This document shows, piece after piece, positions 34,896-45,235 of a stretch of DNA of 64,000 nucleotides. How positions within the stretch are numbered: the stretch's first letter is position 1; every line of letters starts with the position of its first letter. The position numbers and the translations under genes are program-made. The notes under the pieces are model-generated. The model saw nothing but the letters and a program-made list of their open reading frames with translations, made no database searches and had not been told where the DNA came from. The stretch is from Dechloromonas denitrificans (GTDB lineage Bacteria > Pseudomonadota > Gammaproteobacteria > Burkholderiales > Rhodocyclaceae): positions 110,628-174,627 of the forward strand of contig NZ_LODL01000007.1 in NCBI RefSeq assembly GCF_001551835.1. Direction: 5' to 3'.

Positions 34896-35777
34896 TCAGG
34901 CTTGCCCCGGTACGCGACGCAAGGCCGCCACCTCGTTGGCAACCAGCGCCAGCAACACCAGCAAGCCACCGGTCAACACGCTGGGCGATGGCTGCTCGCC
35001 GGCCCACAACCAGGCCCAGGCGACGCCAAACACCACTTCCAGCAAAGCGAGCAGCGCAATTTCCGGGGCCGGCAATTCGCGACTCAGGCGCACCACCAGC
35101 AGACAAGGCAGCGCCAGTTGCACGCCGCCGAGCACGGCGAGCAGGCCAAGGTCATGCGGCGAAGCCTGCAGCGGCCAAGCCAGGGGCAAGCAAACCAAAG
35201 CCGAGAGCACGGCGCCGATCAAGACTGCCGGCAACATGTCCTGAGCGGCAACCCCATCGCCATCGACACGCTGCAACACCGTCCAGTTGATCGCCCCGGC
35301 CAGCGGCACGGCGCTGGCGACCAGCGTGCCGGCCAGCGACAGGCCGTCGCCGGCTTCGCCACCGAACATCCAGGCAATGCCCAGCCCGGCCCCAAATATG
35401 GCCAGCCAGGTGCGTCGCGGCAAGGCGTGGCGCAGGAACAGGCGGGCAAAAAGGGCGGTGACCAGAGGTCCGAGCGCCATCGTCACCAGCACATTGGCGA
35501 CGCTGGTCAGCGTCAGGGCGACCATGAAGGCGGTGAACATCACCGCCCAGCACAGGCCGGACAGCCAGAGCCAGCGCCCGCCATGACGCAGGCTCCGCCA
35601 CAAGGCCGCGCCACGCATGACACCGAGAATCAGGCAGAGGGCCAGCGCGTTGAAGAAACTGCGCCAGAAAGTCAGTTCGAAACTGCCGGCCGCCTCAAGC
35701 TGCCGAGTAACGACGCCGGCGATGCTCCACAACAACGTCACCAGCACCATCAGCGCGACCGCCTGGCGGTGCGTCAT
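34896..35777 (-). CDS. EamA family transporter (DMT superfamily)
   Basis: 293-aa inner-membrane carrier with ten helices in two EamA repeats (VALMVLVTLLWSIAGVVTRQ at the start, GLCWAVMFTAFMVALTLTSVANVLV, and a second half ending LTGGLLVLLALVANEV). ATG 35777 follows the rlmB stop by 7 bp, so it is likely translated from the rlmB transcript. Substrate unknown; amino-acid or metabolite efflux is typical. Confidence 0.88.
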   Translation of the reverse strand: MTHRQAVALMVLVTLLWSIAGVVTRQLEAAGSFELTFWRSFFNALALCLILGVMRGAALWRSLRHGGRWLWLSGLCWAVMFTAFMVALTLTSVANVLVTMALGPLVTALFARLFLRHALPRRTWLAIFGAGLGIAWMFGGEAGDGLSLAGTLVASAVPLAGAINWTVLQRVDGDGVAAQDMLPAVLIGAVLSALVCLPLAWPLQASPHDLGLLAVLGGVQLALPCLLVVRLSRELPAPEIALLALLEVVFGVAWAWLWAGEQPSPSVLTGGLLVLLALVANEVAALRRVPGQA

Positions 35778-35784
35778 GGCCGGC

Positions 35785-36516
35785 TCAGGAACGGCGGCGG
35801 CGCGCCTCGAACAGGCAGACCCCGGCCGCGACGGAAACATTCAGGCTATCGACGGTGCCATGCATCGGAATCTTGACCAGTTGGTCGCAATTCTCGCGGG
35901 TCAGGCGACGCATGCCCTCGCCTTCGGCCCCCATCACCCAGGCCGTCGCCTGCGGCCACTCGGCGGCGTAGAGATCGCTTTCCGCTTCGCCGGCGGTACC
36001 GATGACCCAGATTTCGCGCTCCTGCAATTCGCGCAGCGTCCGCGCCAGGTTGGTCACCATCACGTAAGGCACCGTTTCGGCGGCACCGCAGGCCGTCTTG
36101 GCAGCGACATCGGTCAGGCCGACAGCGCGATCCTTCGGCGCAATCACGGCATGGACGCCGGCCGCATCGGCGACGCGCAGGCAGGCGCCGAGGTTGCGCG
36201 GGTCGGTAATGCCGTCGAGGACGAGCAGGAAAGCCGGCTCCTCCAGCGTATCGAGCACATCGTCGAGATGCGCCACCTTGCGGCCACCCTCGATGCGGGC
36301 GATCACCCCCTGGTGCTTGGCGCCCGGGGCCATGCCGTCCATCCGCTTGCCGTCGCTGGCCACCACCTTGACGCCCTGCAACTCGGCATGCTGCAGCAGG
36401 TCGCGGGCGCGCGCATCCTGACGCGTCGCATCAATCAGGATTTCCTTGACCGCACCCGGGTCGTGGCGCAACTTGGCGGTCACGGCATGAAAGCCGTAGA
36501 TCAGACGGGAAGACAT
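35785..36516 (-). CDS. rlmB: 23S rRNA (guanosine-2'-O)-methyltransferase RlmB
   Basis: 243-aa SpoU-family methyltransferase that modifies G2251 in the peptidyl-transferase loop of 23S rRNA. The N-terminal substrate-binding domain (YGFHAVTAKLR) precedes the SPOUT knot with VLDGITDPRNLGACLRVADAAG, MGAEGEGMRRL and VDSLNVSVAAGVCLFE, all diagnostic. Length equals the E. coli protein. First gene of a two-gene unit with the EamA transporter. Confidence 0.97.
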   Translation of the reverse strand: MSSRLIYGFHAVTAKLRHDPGAVKEILIDATRQDARARDLLQHAELQGVKVVASDGKRMDGMAPGAKHQGVIARIEGGRKVAHLDDVLDTLEEPAFLLVLDGITDPRNLGACLRVADAAGVHAVIAPKDRAVGLTDVAAKTACGAAETVPYVMVTNLARTLRELQEREIWVIGTAGEAESDLYAAEWPQATAWVMGAEGEGMRRLTRENCDQLVKIPMHGTVDSLNVSVAAGVCLFEARRRRS

Positions 36517-36581
36517 GGCTACTTTCAGTGAGTTGAAGGCACGATTTTACCGTGCCCCGGGCGCTGCACCGCAGCGAGCGC

Positions 36582-37160
36582 TCAAACGCCCGACAGGCGG
36601 GCCAGGCTGACCACCGAATCCTCGCGCGACACCCAGCGCGCCAGGATCAGGTCGTGCATCATGATGTGATTGTTGATCCACTGACCGAGCAGATTGTCGA
36701 GATCGCGCAGCAGGCCGACGGTACGCATCGAATCGAGGCCGGCCACGATCTGCTGGATCTTCGCCGAAATGGCGGCGTGATCCTCCATGTGCGCCTCGCA
36801 GACATCGCGATCCACCATCATCAGCAGCGAATCGCGCATGATTTCTTCCTCGGTCTTGAAGTGCTCAAGAATGAAGGAAAGCAGATCGCCGAGCAGGCGT
36901 ACCAATTCGTTGTCACAGAGCGCACGACGCGCCTCAATGCAACTGCCGCAATCCGTGAAGCTGCGAAAATCCATGCAGACCGCGCGGGCCGCGGTCATGC
37001 AGGCCAGTAACTGACGGTGTTCGAAATCAATCGCCTTGTGGCCGGTGACCAGCGCAGCCGGCAACGGGCCGCCCGGCAACCATGGCATGGACTCGCCGGA
37101 TGCTGTCAACGGTGAATCGGCCACCTCGATAAGCATCACATTCTTGATTCCATCAGCCAT
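36582..37160 (-). CDS. Hemerythrin-like protein
   Basis: 192-aa protein with a C-terminal hemerythrin four-helix bundle that binds a di-iron centre and oxygen. Ligand motifs appear in order: GHKAIDFEHRQLL, ILEHFKTEEEIM, EAHMEDHAAI and NNHIMMHDL. The N-terminal ~30 residues are extra. Between the first two ligand helices lie several cysteines (CMDF, DCGSC, ALC), not part of the usual iron site and possibly redox-active. It is divergent from the HDOD gene with ~127 bp between, and likely senses or buffers oxygen. Confidence 0.9.
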   Translation of the reverse strand: MADGIKNVMLIEVADSPLTASGESMPWLPGGPLPAALVTGHKAIDFEHRQLLACMTAARAVCMDFRSFTDCGSCIEARRALCDNELVRLLGDLLSFILEHFKTEEEIMRDSLLMMVDRDVCEAHMEDHAAISAKIQQIVAGLDSMRTVGLLRDLDNLLGQWINNHIMMHDLILARWVSREDSVVSLARLSGV

Positions 37161-37287
37161 AACTGAACTTGTGCCCCCTCGGTCAAGCCTGATATTTTAC
37201 GATGAAAGTAATAAATCCGCTTACTCACTTCAGTTATCGATAGATCAGCCGATAATCCTGAAAAGCCCCCCTGAGAAAGGAACTGGC

Positions 37288-38154
37288 GTGTTGAATGAGC
37301 ACCAGCGGCGCTGGGGTGTCGATCAGTGGGCAGCCTTCCTGAGCAGCCGGGAACTGCCGTGCATGCCGCGCTCGAAGACCGCGTTGAAGGAACTTGAGGA
37401 AAGTCGCGGCGAACGCTTGGCAGCCCGCGAACTGGCCGACATCGCCGCGGCTGATCCTTTCCTCTGCCTCCGCCTGCTACGCCAGGCAGAAAAACAACGG
37501 GTGCAGCGCCTCGGCCATGAGACGACCACCCCGCTCGGCGCCGTCATGCAACTCGGCACCAACACTTTCCACAAGTTGCTGCGCGACAGCCCGGAAACCG
37601 ACCAATCGCGCAGCGGCTTGGCCGCCTGCGAAACCCGCGCCCATCTCGCCAGCCAATTGGCGCTTTGCTGGGCGAGCGCCCGCTCCGACATGTCACCGGA
37701 CGAAATCGCGATGGCCGCCCTCCTCTCGGAACTCGGGGAACTGCTGCTCTGGTCCTTCGCGCCGGAATTGCCGCAAACCACCGAAGCCTTGGTACGGGCC
37801 GGGAAATTCCCTCGCTCCGCAGATGCCCAGGTCGATATCTGGGGCTTTCGTTTCAAGGACCTGACCCTCAAATGTGCCGCCATCTGGCATCTTCCGCCAC
37901 TGCTGACGCAACTGATCCGCGGCGTCGACAACCACCGCGCCAATCTTTCCCGGCTTTGCGTGGACACCATTCACCATCTATCGACCGGCGGCCCGAATGA
38001 CCCGGCCCTGCCTTCGGATATCGCCGAAGCCGGACACCTGATTCCCGGCGCCTCGCTGGAATGGCTCAGCGAGCAACTGCCCGGCCTGGAACCGGAGCAA
38101 GCGGCCGCCATCGTTCAGAAGGCGACCGACCTGCTCGAACCCAGCCACTCCTAG
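37288..38154 (+). CDS. HDOD domain protein
   Basis: 288-aa soluble protein built around an HDOD domain (~30-230), a degenerate HD-phosphohydrolase fold used in signalling. Features include LADIAAADPFLCLRLLRQAE, GAVMQLGTNTFHKLL and MAALLSELGELLLWSFAP. I place the start at GTG 37288 because GAAAGGAACTGGC precedes it; the longer open frame upstream overlaps the hemerythrin gene and lacks support. The metal residues of true HD enzymes are not intact, so a scaffold role is likely. Confidence 0.85.
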   Translation: MLNEHQRRWGVDQWAAFLSSRELPCMPRSKTALKELEESRGERLAARELADIAAADPFLCLRLLRQAEKQRVQRLGHETTTPLGAVMQLGTNTFHKLLRDSPETDQSRSGLAACETRAHLASQLALCWASARSDMSPDEIAMAALLSELGELLLWSFAPELPQTTEALVRAGKFPRSADAQVDIWGFRFKDLTLKCAAIWHLPPLLTQLIRGVDNHRANLSRLCVDTIHHLSTGGPNDPALPSDIAEAGHLIPGASLEWLSEQLPGLEPEQAAAIVQKATDLLEPSHS

Positions 38155-38188
38155 ACAGCAGCGCCCGGCCAGCGGCCGATGGCTGCGG

Positions 38189-40663
38189 TCAACGCTTGCG
38201 CGCCGGCTTTTTTGCCGCCGGCTTGGCGGCCACCGCCTTGCCTGCACGCTTGGCCGGAGCTTTGGCTGGCGCCTTCGACAGCGGCTTTTTACTGCCCGCC
38301 TTCGGCGAAGCCTTGGTAGCACCCTTTTCCGCCGCCTTTGACTTGCTCCTGGGCACCGGCTTCTCGCTTGCCGGCGTTGCCGCCACTGGCTGCGCCGCAA
38401 ACTTCTGGGCAACCGCCCGCGCCGGTTTCCGGGCTGATTTGGCGGCCTCCCGCGGCGGTGAATTGGTTCGTCCAGCCGGCGCCTTTTCGGTCCGGACCAG
38501 CACGAAGTCGATCTTGTTGGTTTCCAGATCGGCCCGCACCAGCTTGACCCGGACCCGGTCACCCAGACGGAAGCGCTGGCCGGTCCGCTCGCCGAGCATC
38601 TGATGCTTGACGTTGTCGAACTGGAAGTAGTCCTCACCCAACTCGGAAACATGGACCAGGCCTTCGACATAGACCTGATCGAGAGCGACGAAAATACCGA
38701 AGGCCGTCACCGACGAGATGGTGCCATCGAATACCTCGCCGACGCGCTCTTTCATGAAGAAGCACTTCAGCCAGTTCTCGACGTCGCGGGTCGCCTCGTC
38801 GGCCCGCCGTTCGGTACCCGAACAGTGCAGGCCGATGTCTTCCCAACTGCCGACCGGCGTGTATTTTTCCTTGGCCAGTACGGCCTTGATCGCGCGATGT
38901 ACCAGCAAATCGGGATAACGGCGGATCGGCGAGGTGAAGTGGGTGTAATGCTCGTAGGCGAGGCCGAAGTGGCCGACATTGTCCGGGCTGTACATCGCCT
39001 GCTTCAGCGAGCGCAGCATCACCGTCTGCAGCAGCTGGAAGTCCGGCCGCTGCTTGACCTGTTCGAGTAGGACACCGTAATCCTTGGCCGTCGGATCATC
39101 TCCCCCACCAAGGGCGAGACCGAATTCGCCGAGGAAGCTGCGCAGGTTCTTCAGTTTCTCGTCGCCCGGCGCCTCATGGATGCGATACAGGCAGGGTTGC
39201 TTGTGCTGAGCCAGGAAATCCGAGGCACAGACGTTGGCCGCCAGCATGCACTCCTCGATGACCCGATGCGCATCGTTGCGAACGACCGGCACGATATTCT
39301 CGATCTTGCCCTGTTCGTTGAACAGCATCTGCGTTTCGGTCGTCTCGAAATCTATCGCCCCGCGCTGCCCGCGCGCCTTGTGCAAGGCCTGGAACAGCTT
39401 GTAGAGGTTTTTTACGTGCGGCTGCAGCGCGATATGAATCTCGGACTCGGGCTTCGCTTCGCCGGACAGCCAGGACCAGACCTGGTTATAGGTCAGCCGG
39501 GCTTGCGAACGGAAAACCGCTGGATAAAAGCGGTACTTGCCGATCTTGCCGCTGCTGCTGATCGCCATGTCGCAAACCATGGCCATCCGCTCGACATCCG
39601 GATTCAGCGAGCAAATACCGTTCGACAGCTTCTCCGGCAGCATCGGAATCACCCGGCGCGGGAAATAGACCGAGTTGCCGCGCTCCATCGCCTCCTTGTC
39701 GAGCGTCATGCCCGGCTTCACGTAATGCGAGACATCGGCAATTGCCACCACCAGGCGCCAGCCGCGCCCCTTCTTTTCGCAGAAAACCGCATCGTCGAAA
39801 TCGCGAGCCGTTTCGCCGTCGATGGTCACCAGCGGCAAATCGCGCAAATCCTCGCGTTCCTTCAGATCAGCCTTCTTGACCTTGTCCGGCAATGCCTTGT
39901 TTTCAGCCAGAGCCGCCGGCGAAAACTCGAAAGGCAGATCGTGCTTGCGCAAGGCAATTTCGATCTCCATGCCTGGATCGGCATAGTTGCCCAGCACCTC
40001 GCTGATACGCCCGATCGGCTGCGAGAACTTGCTCGGTTGCTCGATGATATCGACCATCACCACCTGGCCGGATTGCGGCTTGATCTTCGCCTTCTTCTCG
40101 GGTGGCACCAGAATATCCTGGGCAATCCGCTTGTTCTCGGGCACCACGAAAACCACACCATGCTCGACGAAGACCCGGCCGACGACGCGTGTGTTGGCCC
40201 GTTCGGTCACCTCGACAATGCTGCCCTCCGGCCGACCGCGCCGGTCGAGGCCGAGCACCCTGACCAGCGCCCGGTCGCCATGCAGTACCTTGCCCATCTG
40301 GTGCTGATCGAGAAAGATGTCGGTACTGCCATCATCGGGAATCAGAAAGCCATAGCCATCCTGGTGCCCCTGAATGCGCCCTGCCGTCAGGCTGGCCCGC
40401 TCGGGGAGAATGTAGGCTCCCTTGCGATTGCGCATCAGTTGCCCTTCACGCTCCATCGCCCCCAGCCGACGCTGGAACATGTCGCGCTCGGCCGTCGTGA
40501 TATCCAGCAACTCGATCAGTTCCTGCAGCACCAACGGGCGCCCCTGATCGGTCATGATCTGAATGATGAACTCGCGGGACGGCAACGGAAATTCGTAGCG
40601 CGTCGATTCGCGCTCAAAGAAGGGGTCAGCCCTGCGGATTTTTGTAAGTTTTTTTCTTGACAT
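38189..40663 (-). CDS. rnr: Ribonuclease R
   Basis: 824-aa 3'-to-5' exoribonuclease that degrades structured RNA and helps rRNA and tmRNA quality control. Order: N-terminal HTH and cold-shock domains (GRIQGHQDGYGFLIPDD), the RNB catalytic domain with DGETARDFDDAVFCEK and its acidic residues, then an S1 domain (~645-720, GTISSVTAFGIFVALDQ). Residues 725-824 form a Lys/Ala/Pro-rich tail (APAKAPAKRAGKAVAAK...), longer than usual. I choose ATG 40663 with AGAGGAT 10 bp upstream; ATG 40672 overlaps that site. Its start overlaps the divergent tRNA-Leu promoter. Confidence 0.95.
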   Translation of the reverse strand: MSRKKLTKIRRADPFFERESTRYEFPLPSREFIIQIMTDQGRPLVLQELIELLDITTAERDMFQRRLGAMEREGQLMRNRKGAYILPERASLTAGRIQGHQDGYGFLIPDDGSTDIFLDQHQMGKVLHGDRALVRVLGLDRRGRPEGSIVEVTERANTRVVGRVFVEHGVVFVVPENKRIAQDILVPPEKKAKIKPQSGQVVMVDIIEQPSKFSQPIGRISEVLGNYADPGMEIEIALRKHDLPFEFSPAALAENKALPDKVKKADLKEREDLRDLPLVTIDGETARDFDDAVFCEKKGRGWRLVVAIADVSHYVKPGMTLDKEAMERGNSVYFPRRVIPMLPEKLSNGICSLNPDVERMAMVCDMAISSSGKIGKYRFYPAVFRSQARLTYNQVWSWLSGEAKPESEIHIALQPHVKNLYKLFQALHKARGQRGAIDFETTETQMLFNEQGKIENIVPVVRNDAHRVIEECMLAANVCASDFLAQHKQPCLYRIHEAPGDEKLKNLRSFLGEFGLALGGGDDPTAKDYGVLLEQVKQRPDFQLLQTVMLRSLKQAMYSPDNVGHFGLAYEHYTHFTSPIRRYPDLLVHRAIKAVLAKEKYTPVGSWEDIGLHCSGTERRADEATRDVENWLKCFFMKERVGEVFDGTISSVTAFGIFVALDQVYVEGLVHVSELGEDYFQFDNVKHQMLGERTGQRFRLGDRVRVKLVRADLETNKIDFVLVRTEKAPAGRTNSPPREAAKSARKPARAVAQKFAAQPVAATPASEKPVPRSKSKAAEKGATKASPKAGSKKPLSKAPAKAPAKRAGKAVAAKPAAKKPARKR

Positions 40664-40684
40664 TAAGTTCATATCCTCTATAAT
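40657..40684 (+). promoter_or_regulatory. Consensus sigma-70 promoter of tRNA-Leu
   Basis: TTGACA (40657-40662) and TATAAT (40679-40684), both perfect, separated by 16 bp; transcription should start about 40691, shortly before the tRNA. The -35 lies on the first codons' edge of rnr, so the two divergent genes share this DNA. Confidence 0.88.
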
Positions 40685-40703
40685 CCTTGCTCTTCGCACC
40701 TGT

Positions 40704-40788
<85 letters not shown>

Positions 40789-40801
40789 GCGATTTTGATT
40801 G

Positions 40802-40834
40802 AAGGCCTTGTCAAAACAAGGCCTTTTTTCTTTT
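40802..40834 (+). terminator. Terminator of tRNA-Leu
   Basis: Stem AAGGCCTTG/CAAGGCCTT with loop TCAAAA (40802-40825) followed by TTTTTC. Repeated in the downstream duplicated copy. Confidence 0.9.
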
Positions 40835-40981
40835 CTGGCCGCTGCCTGCAGAACAGACCGCATTGTCTCACAGCCCACACCAGGCGTCGTCGCGAAATGC
40901 ACCCAGAACGTACCGACAATACCAAAAAGCAACCAGTCCATCCCGCAAAAAGTCTATACAACGCGCCCTCTTCGCACCCGC

Positions 40982-41066
40982 GCCCAGGTGGAGGAATTGA
41001 TAGCCCCACTAGTTTCAGGTACTAGCGGGTAACTCCGTGGGGGTTCGAATCCCTTCCTGAGCACCA
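40982..41066 (+). pseudogene. Decayed tandem copy of tRNA-Leu(CAG)
   Basis: 85-nt copy of the preceding tRNA, starting exactly 278 bp downstream and still holding anticodon CAG, variable arm, T-arm and CCA. Changes hit structural positions: acceptor 3' strand CCTGAGC creates a C-A mismatch, D-stem becomes GAG/CCC with an A-C mismatch, and the D-loop GG becomes GA. The consensus promoter is not conserved (only a CTATAC-like -10 remains). It is probably a pseudo-tRNA from a tandem duplication that also copied the terminator. Confidence 0.82.
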
Positions 41067-41079
41067 GCGATTTAGATTG

Positions 41080-41110
41080 AAGGCCTTGTCAAAACAAGGC
41101 GTTTTTCTTT
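41080..41110 (+). terminator. Duplicated terminator after the pseudo-tRNA
   Basis: AAGGCCTTG-TCAAAA-CAAGGCGTT, the same hairpin as at 40802 with one change that breaks a pair, followed by TTTTC. Confidence 0.6.
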
Positions 41111-41269
41111 TCTGAGTTCCAGCCTTGCTCTTACTTCCGCCAGAATCAAAACCTCCGCCACGCCGGAAGTAACCGTAACAATTACACACACTTCCGTACA
41201 CAGCACAGGTCATCGGCAAGCCAAGCGGTTCGTTATTTGGCTCATAGCAACCAACATGCAGAGTCGATC

Positions 41270-41650
41270 ATGAAAAAGACCACCGCCCTTTGCCTGGCCC
41301 TCAGTCTCACTCTGGGCGCAGCAGGAACCGCCCAGGCCGACTGGGAACGCCACGGCGGACACCGCGGACCATCGTATGAGCATCGCCACCATCACGGTCA
41401 CCGCGGCGGTCCCGGCTGGGTTGGTCCGGCCGCACTGCTCGCCATTACAGGCCTAGCTATCGGTGCCGCCGCCTACAGCCATGCCGCCCCGGCTCAAGTC
41501 TATACCGCCCCGGCTTACGTTCCGCCACCACTGCCGGTACAGATTCAGCCCGAATCGGGCAATTGGTACTACTGCGACTCATCGGCCCAATACTACCCGT
41601 ACGTCCGCCACTGCCCGGAAGGTTGGCAAGCCGTGATGCCCCCGCGCTAA
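41270..41650 (+). CDS. Small exported protein with His-rich and Pro-rich segments
   Basis: 126-aa secreted or membrane-associated protein. A signal peptide (MKKTTALCLALSLTLGAAG, cleavage near AQA-DW) is followed by a His/Gly-rich stretch (HRHHHGHRGGPG), one hydrophobic segment (LLAITGLAIGAAAY), a Pro-rich linker and a C-terminal domain containing WYYCDSSAQYYPYVRHCPEGW. That Cys-pair ending is widespread in short proteobacterial envelope proteins of unknown function. The ATG at 41270 is chosen for the signal peptide. Histidines could bind metal; this is inference. Confidence 0.82.
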   Translation: MKKTTALCLALSLTLGAAGTAQADWERHGGHRGPSYEHRHHHGHRGGPGWVGPAALLAITGLAIGAAAYSHAAPAQVYTAPAYVPPPLPVQIQPESGNWYYCDSSAQYYPYVRHCPEGWQAVMPPR

Positions 41651-41656
41651 AAATGA

Positions 41657-41679
41657 AAACGGGCCGCAAGGGCCCGTTT
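41657..41679. terminator. Bidirectional terminator
   Basis: Hairpin AAACGGGCC-GCAAG-GGCCCGTTT between the exported-protein gene and convergent purA. Confidence 0.85.
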
Positions 41680-41700
41680 ACCGTAGCACTTCGCCAATGA

Positions 41701-43008
<1,308 letters not shown>

Positions 43009-43011
43009 TTT

Positions 43012-44166
43012 TTAATCCTCTTGTATTGCTTCAATAATCCAGTGTTCGCCAACCAGCGCCAGTTTTCGGTCGCAAAGCGGGCCTTCGCAGGCAGTTTCGC
43101 CCGGCAGCAGTTCAACCACGACCTCACCCTGCTCGCGCAGTGCCGCGATGTGTGCCGCCAAAATCTCGTCATGCCCGGCATTGGGCGCCAGAATTGCCGA
43201 GGATGGCTTGCCGGCCGGCGCCAGCCGCGCCACCTCACGCAAGTCCATCGAGAAACCCGTCGCCGGCCTAGCACGCCCGAAGGCCTTGCCCGCACCGTCA
43301 TAGCGCCCGCCCAGCGCAATGGCTGCCGGGTATCCCGGACAGTAGGCGGCAAAAACAACCCCGTTATGGTAGTGGTAGCCACGCAGGTCCGAGAGGTCGA
43401 TCGAGAACGGCAATTCTGGAGCACCCTCAATCAAATGCCGCAAACCATCCAGCGCCTCGCCAATTGCCGGCAAGGCAGGCAATTCCCGGGCTGCCCGCTG
43501 CAGCACTTCGGCACCACCATAGAGTTGCGGCAAAATTTGCAGCGCTTCGCGATAGGGCGACGGCACATCGACACAGGCCTCGATCAAGCCAGGCACATCC
43601 TTGGCCTGCAACAGATTGAGCACGTTTTCCTCAGCCGCCTGCGGCAAGCCGGCCGCTTCAGCCAGGGCGCGAAAAATACCGACATGACCGAGGTCGATCC
43701 GGCTAACCGGCAGCTTGATCTTGTCAAACGCGCCCGCCATCAGACGAATGATATCGAGATCGGCACCAATGCCGGCATAACCGTAGAGCTCAGCACCAAC
43801 CTGAACAGGCTCGCGACTGGCCGAAATACTGGCCGGCAACGTATGCAGCACACTGCCACAATAGCTCAGACGGGTCACGCCCTGATGATTGAGCAGGTGC
43901 GCATCGATCCGCGCCGCCTGCGGCGTGATATCGGCGCGCACTCCCATGGTCCGCCCGGAAAGCTGATCAACCAGCTTGAAGGTCCGCAAATGTAGATCCT
44001 GGCCAGCGCCAGTCAGCAGCGACTCCAGAAACTCCAGCATCGGCGGCATGACAAACTCGAAACCGCGGGCACGAAAGTGATCAAGCACAACGCGACGCAA
44101 CTGTTCGATGCGCGCAGCTTCTGCCGGCAAAGCGTCGGCAATATATTCAGGTAACAGCCAATTCAT
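43012..44166 (-). CDS. hisZ: ATP phosphoribosyltransferase regulatory subunit HisZ
   Basis: 384-aa HisRS-like paralogue without tRNA-charging function that partners the short HisG in the first step of histidine synthesis. The class II synthetase-like core shows [40 protein letters not shown] and [10 protein letters not shown]. The ATG overlaps the DUF2065 stop by 4 bp. Genuine hisS lies at 51.2 kb. No hisG is in the window; placement before purA is the usual betaproteobacterial order. Confidence 0.96.
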   Translation of the reverse strand: MNWLLPEYIADALPAEAARIEQLRRVVLDHFRARGFEFVMPPMLEFLESLLTGAGQDLHLRTFKLVDQLSGRTMGVRADITPQAARIDAHLLNHQGVTRLSYCGSVLHTLPASISASREPVQVGAELYGYAGIGADLDIIRLMAGAFDKIKLPVSRIDLGHVGIFRALAEAAGLPQAAEENVLNLLQAKDVPGLIEACVDVPSPYREALQILPQLYGGAEVLQRAARELPALPAIGEALDGLRHLIEGAPELPFSIDLSDLRGYHYHNGVVFAAYCPGYPAAIALGGRYDGAGKAFGRARPATGFSMDLREVARLAPAGKPSSAILAPNAGHDEILAAHIAALREQGEVVVELLPGETACEGPLCDRKLALVGEHWIIEAIQED

Positions 44167-44348
44167 GCAAAAACCATGAGCAGGACCAAACCGATAATCA
44201 TCGACGTCAAGCCGACAAAGCGGATCTGTCCATCCGAAAATTGAATAAGGCGGCGAAAGGTTTCACGCCATGCCGCCGGGGCAATAAAAGGCATCACGCC
44301 TTCGAGCACCAGCATCAGCGCGAAGGCCAGCAACAGCGTCGAAGTCAT
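44163..44348 (-). CDS. DUF2065 family small membrane protein
   Basis: 61-aa protein with two hydrophobic helices ([20 protein letters not shown] and [15 protein letters not shown]) around a polar segment [20 protein letters not shown], the DUF2065/YjeT pattern. It overlaps both neighbours by 4 bp (hflC before, hisZ after), so it is translated as part of the hfl unit. Function unknown; linkage to hflKC is conserved in many proteobacteria. Confidence 0.93.
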   Translation of the reverse strand: MTSTLLLAFALMLVLEGVMPFIAPAAWRETFRRLIQFSDGQIRFVGLTSMIIGLVLLMVFA

Positions 44349-45235
44349 TTGCCCTTGTCGTTTCCACGCCCGATGCTCTTCATATACTTGAAGAAATCCG
44401 AGTTAGGCTCAACTACCAGCACATCGTTCTTGTTCTTGAAGCTGCCGCGATAGGCTTCAAGGCTACGGTAAAACGCATAGAACTCTGGATTCTGCCCAAA
44501 AGCCTGAGCGTAAATGGCAGAAGCCTTGGCATCGCCCTCACCCTTGATTTTCTGGGCATCGCGATAGGCGTCGGCAATGATCACTTCGCGCTGACGGTCC
44601 GCATCAGCCCGGATTTTCTCGGCTTCCGCCGAACCTTCCGAACGCAACTCGTTGGCTACCCGCTTACGCTCTGCTTCCATCCGGCGATAAACCGCCTCGC
44701 TGACTTCAGTCGGCAATTCGACACGCTTCAGACGAACGTCGACAATCTGGACGCCAATCTTGCGCGCATCGGTATCGGCCTTTTCGCGCATCTGCTCCAT
44801 GATCCGGTCACGCTCACCCGAGACCACATCATGCACGGTACGCTTGCCGAATTCCTCACGCAAACCGGCGTTGACCGTCTGATTCAGACGCGTCTTGGCA
44901 CGCGACTCGTCACCGCCGACTGAAATGTAATAAAGCTTCGGGTCGACGATGCGCCACTTGATATACGAATCAACCAGCACGTTTTTCTTCTCGGAAGTAA
45001 TGAAACGTTCCGGCTCGGCGTTATCGAGCGTGATGATGCGCTTTTCGAAATAGCGCACATTCTGGATCATCGGAATCTTGAAGCTCATACCAGGTTCGGT
45101 GATGACCTGTTTGACCTCACCCAGCTGGAAAACCAGCGCAAACTGACGCTGATCAACAGTAAAGATCGACATGGCGAACACCACCAGCACGGTGGCGAAC
45201 AGTGCGCCGATCAGGTTAATACGCGGGCTCATCAA
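44345..45235 (-). CDS. hflC: Protease modulator HflC
   Basis: 296-aa inner-membrane SPFH protein that with HflK forms a cage around FtsH and tunes its proteolysis. One N-terminal helix (LIGALFATVLVVFAMSIF) precedes the periplasmic band-7 domain with VDQRQFALVFQLGE and the long helix RRMEAERKRVANELRSEG. ATG overlaps the hflK stop by 4 bp. Confidence 0.97.
   Translation of the reverse strand: MMSPRINLIGALFATVLVVFAMSIFTVDQRQFALVFQLGEVKQVITEPGMSFKIPMIQNVRYFEKRIITLDNAEPERFITSEKKNVLVDSYIKWRIVDPKLYYISVGGDESRAKTRLNQTVNAGLREEFGKRTVHDVVSGERDRIMEQMREKADTDARKIGVQIVDVRLKRVELPTEVSEAVYRRMEAERKRVANELRSEGSAEAEKIRADADRQREVIIADAYRDAQKIKGEGDAKASAIYAQAFGQNPEFYAFYRSLEAYRGSFKNKNDVLVVEPNSDFFKYMKSIGRGNDKGK

Noticed and set aside
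40982..41066. Second tRNA-Leu as a functional gene
   Set aside because: D-stem and acceptor mismatches, loss of the D-loop GG and loss of the consensus promoter argue for a pseudogene.
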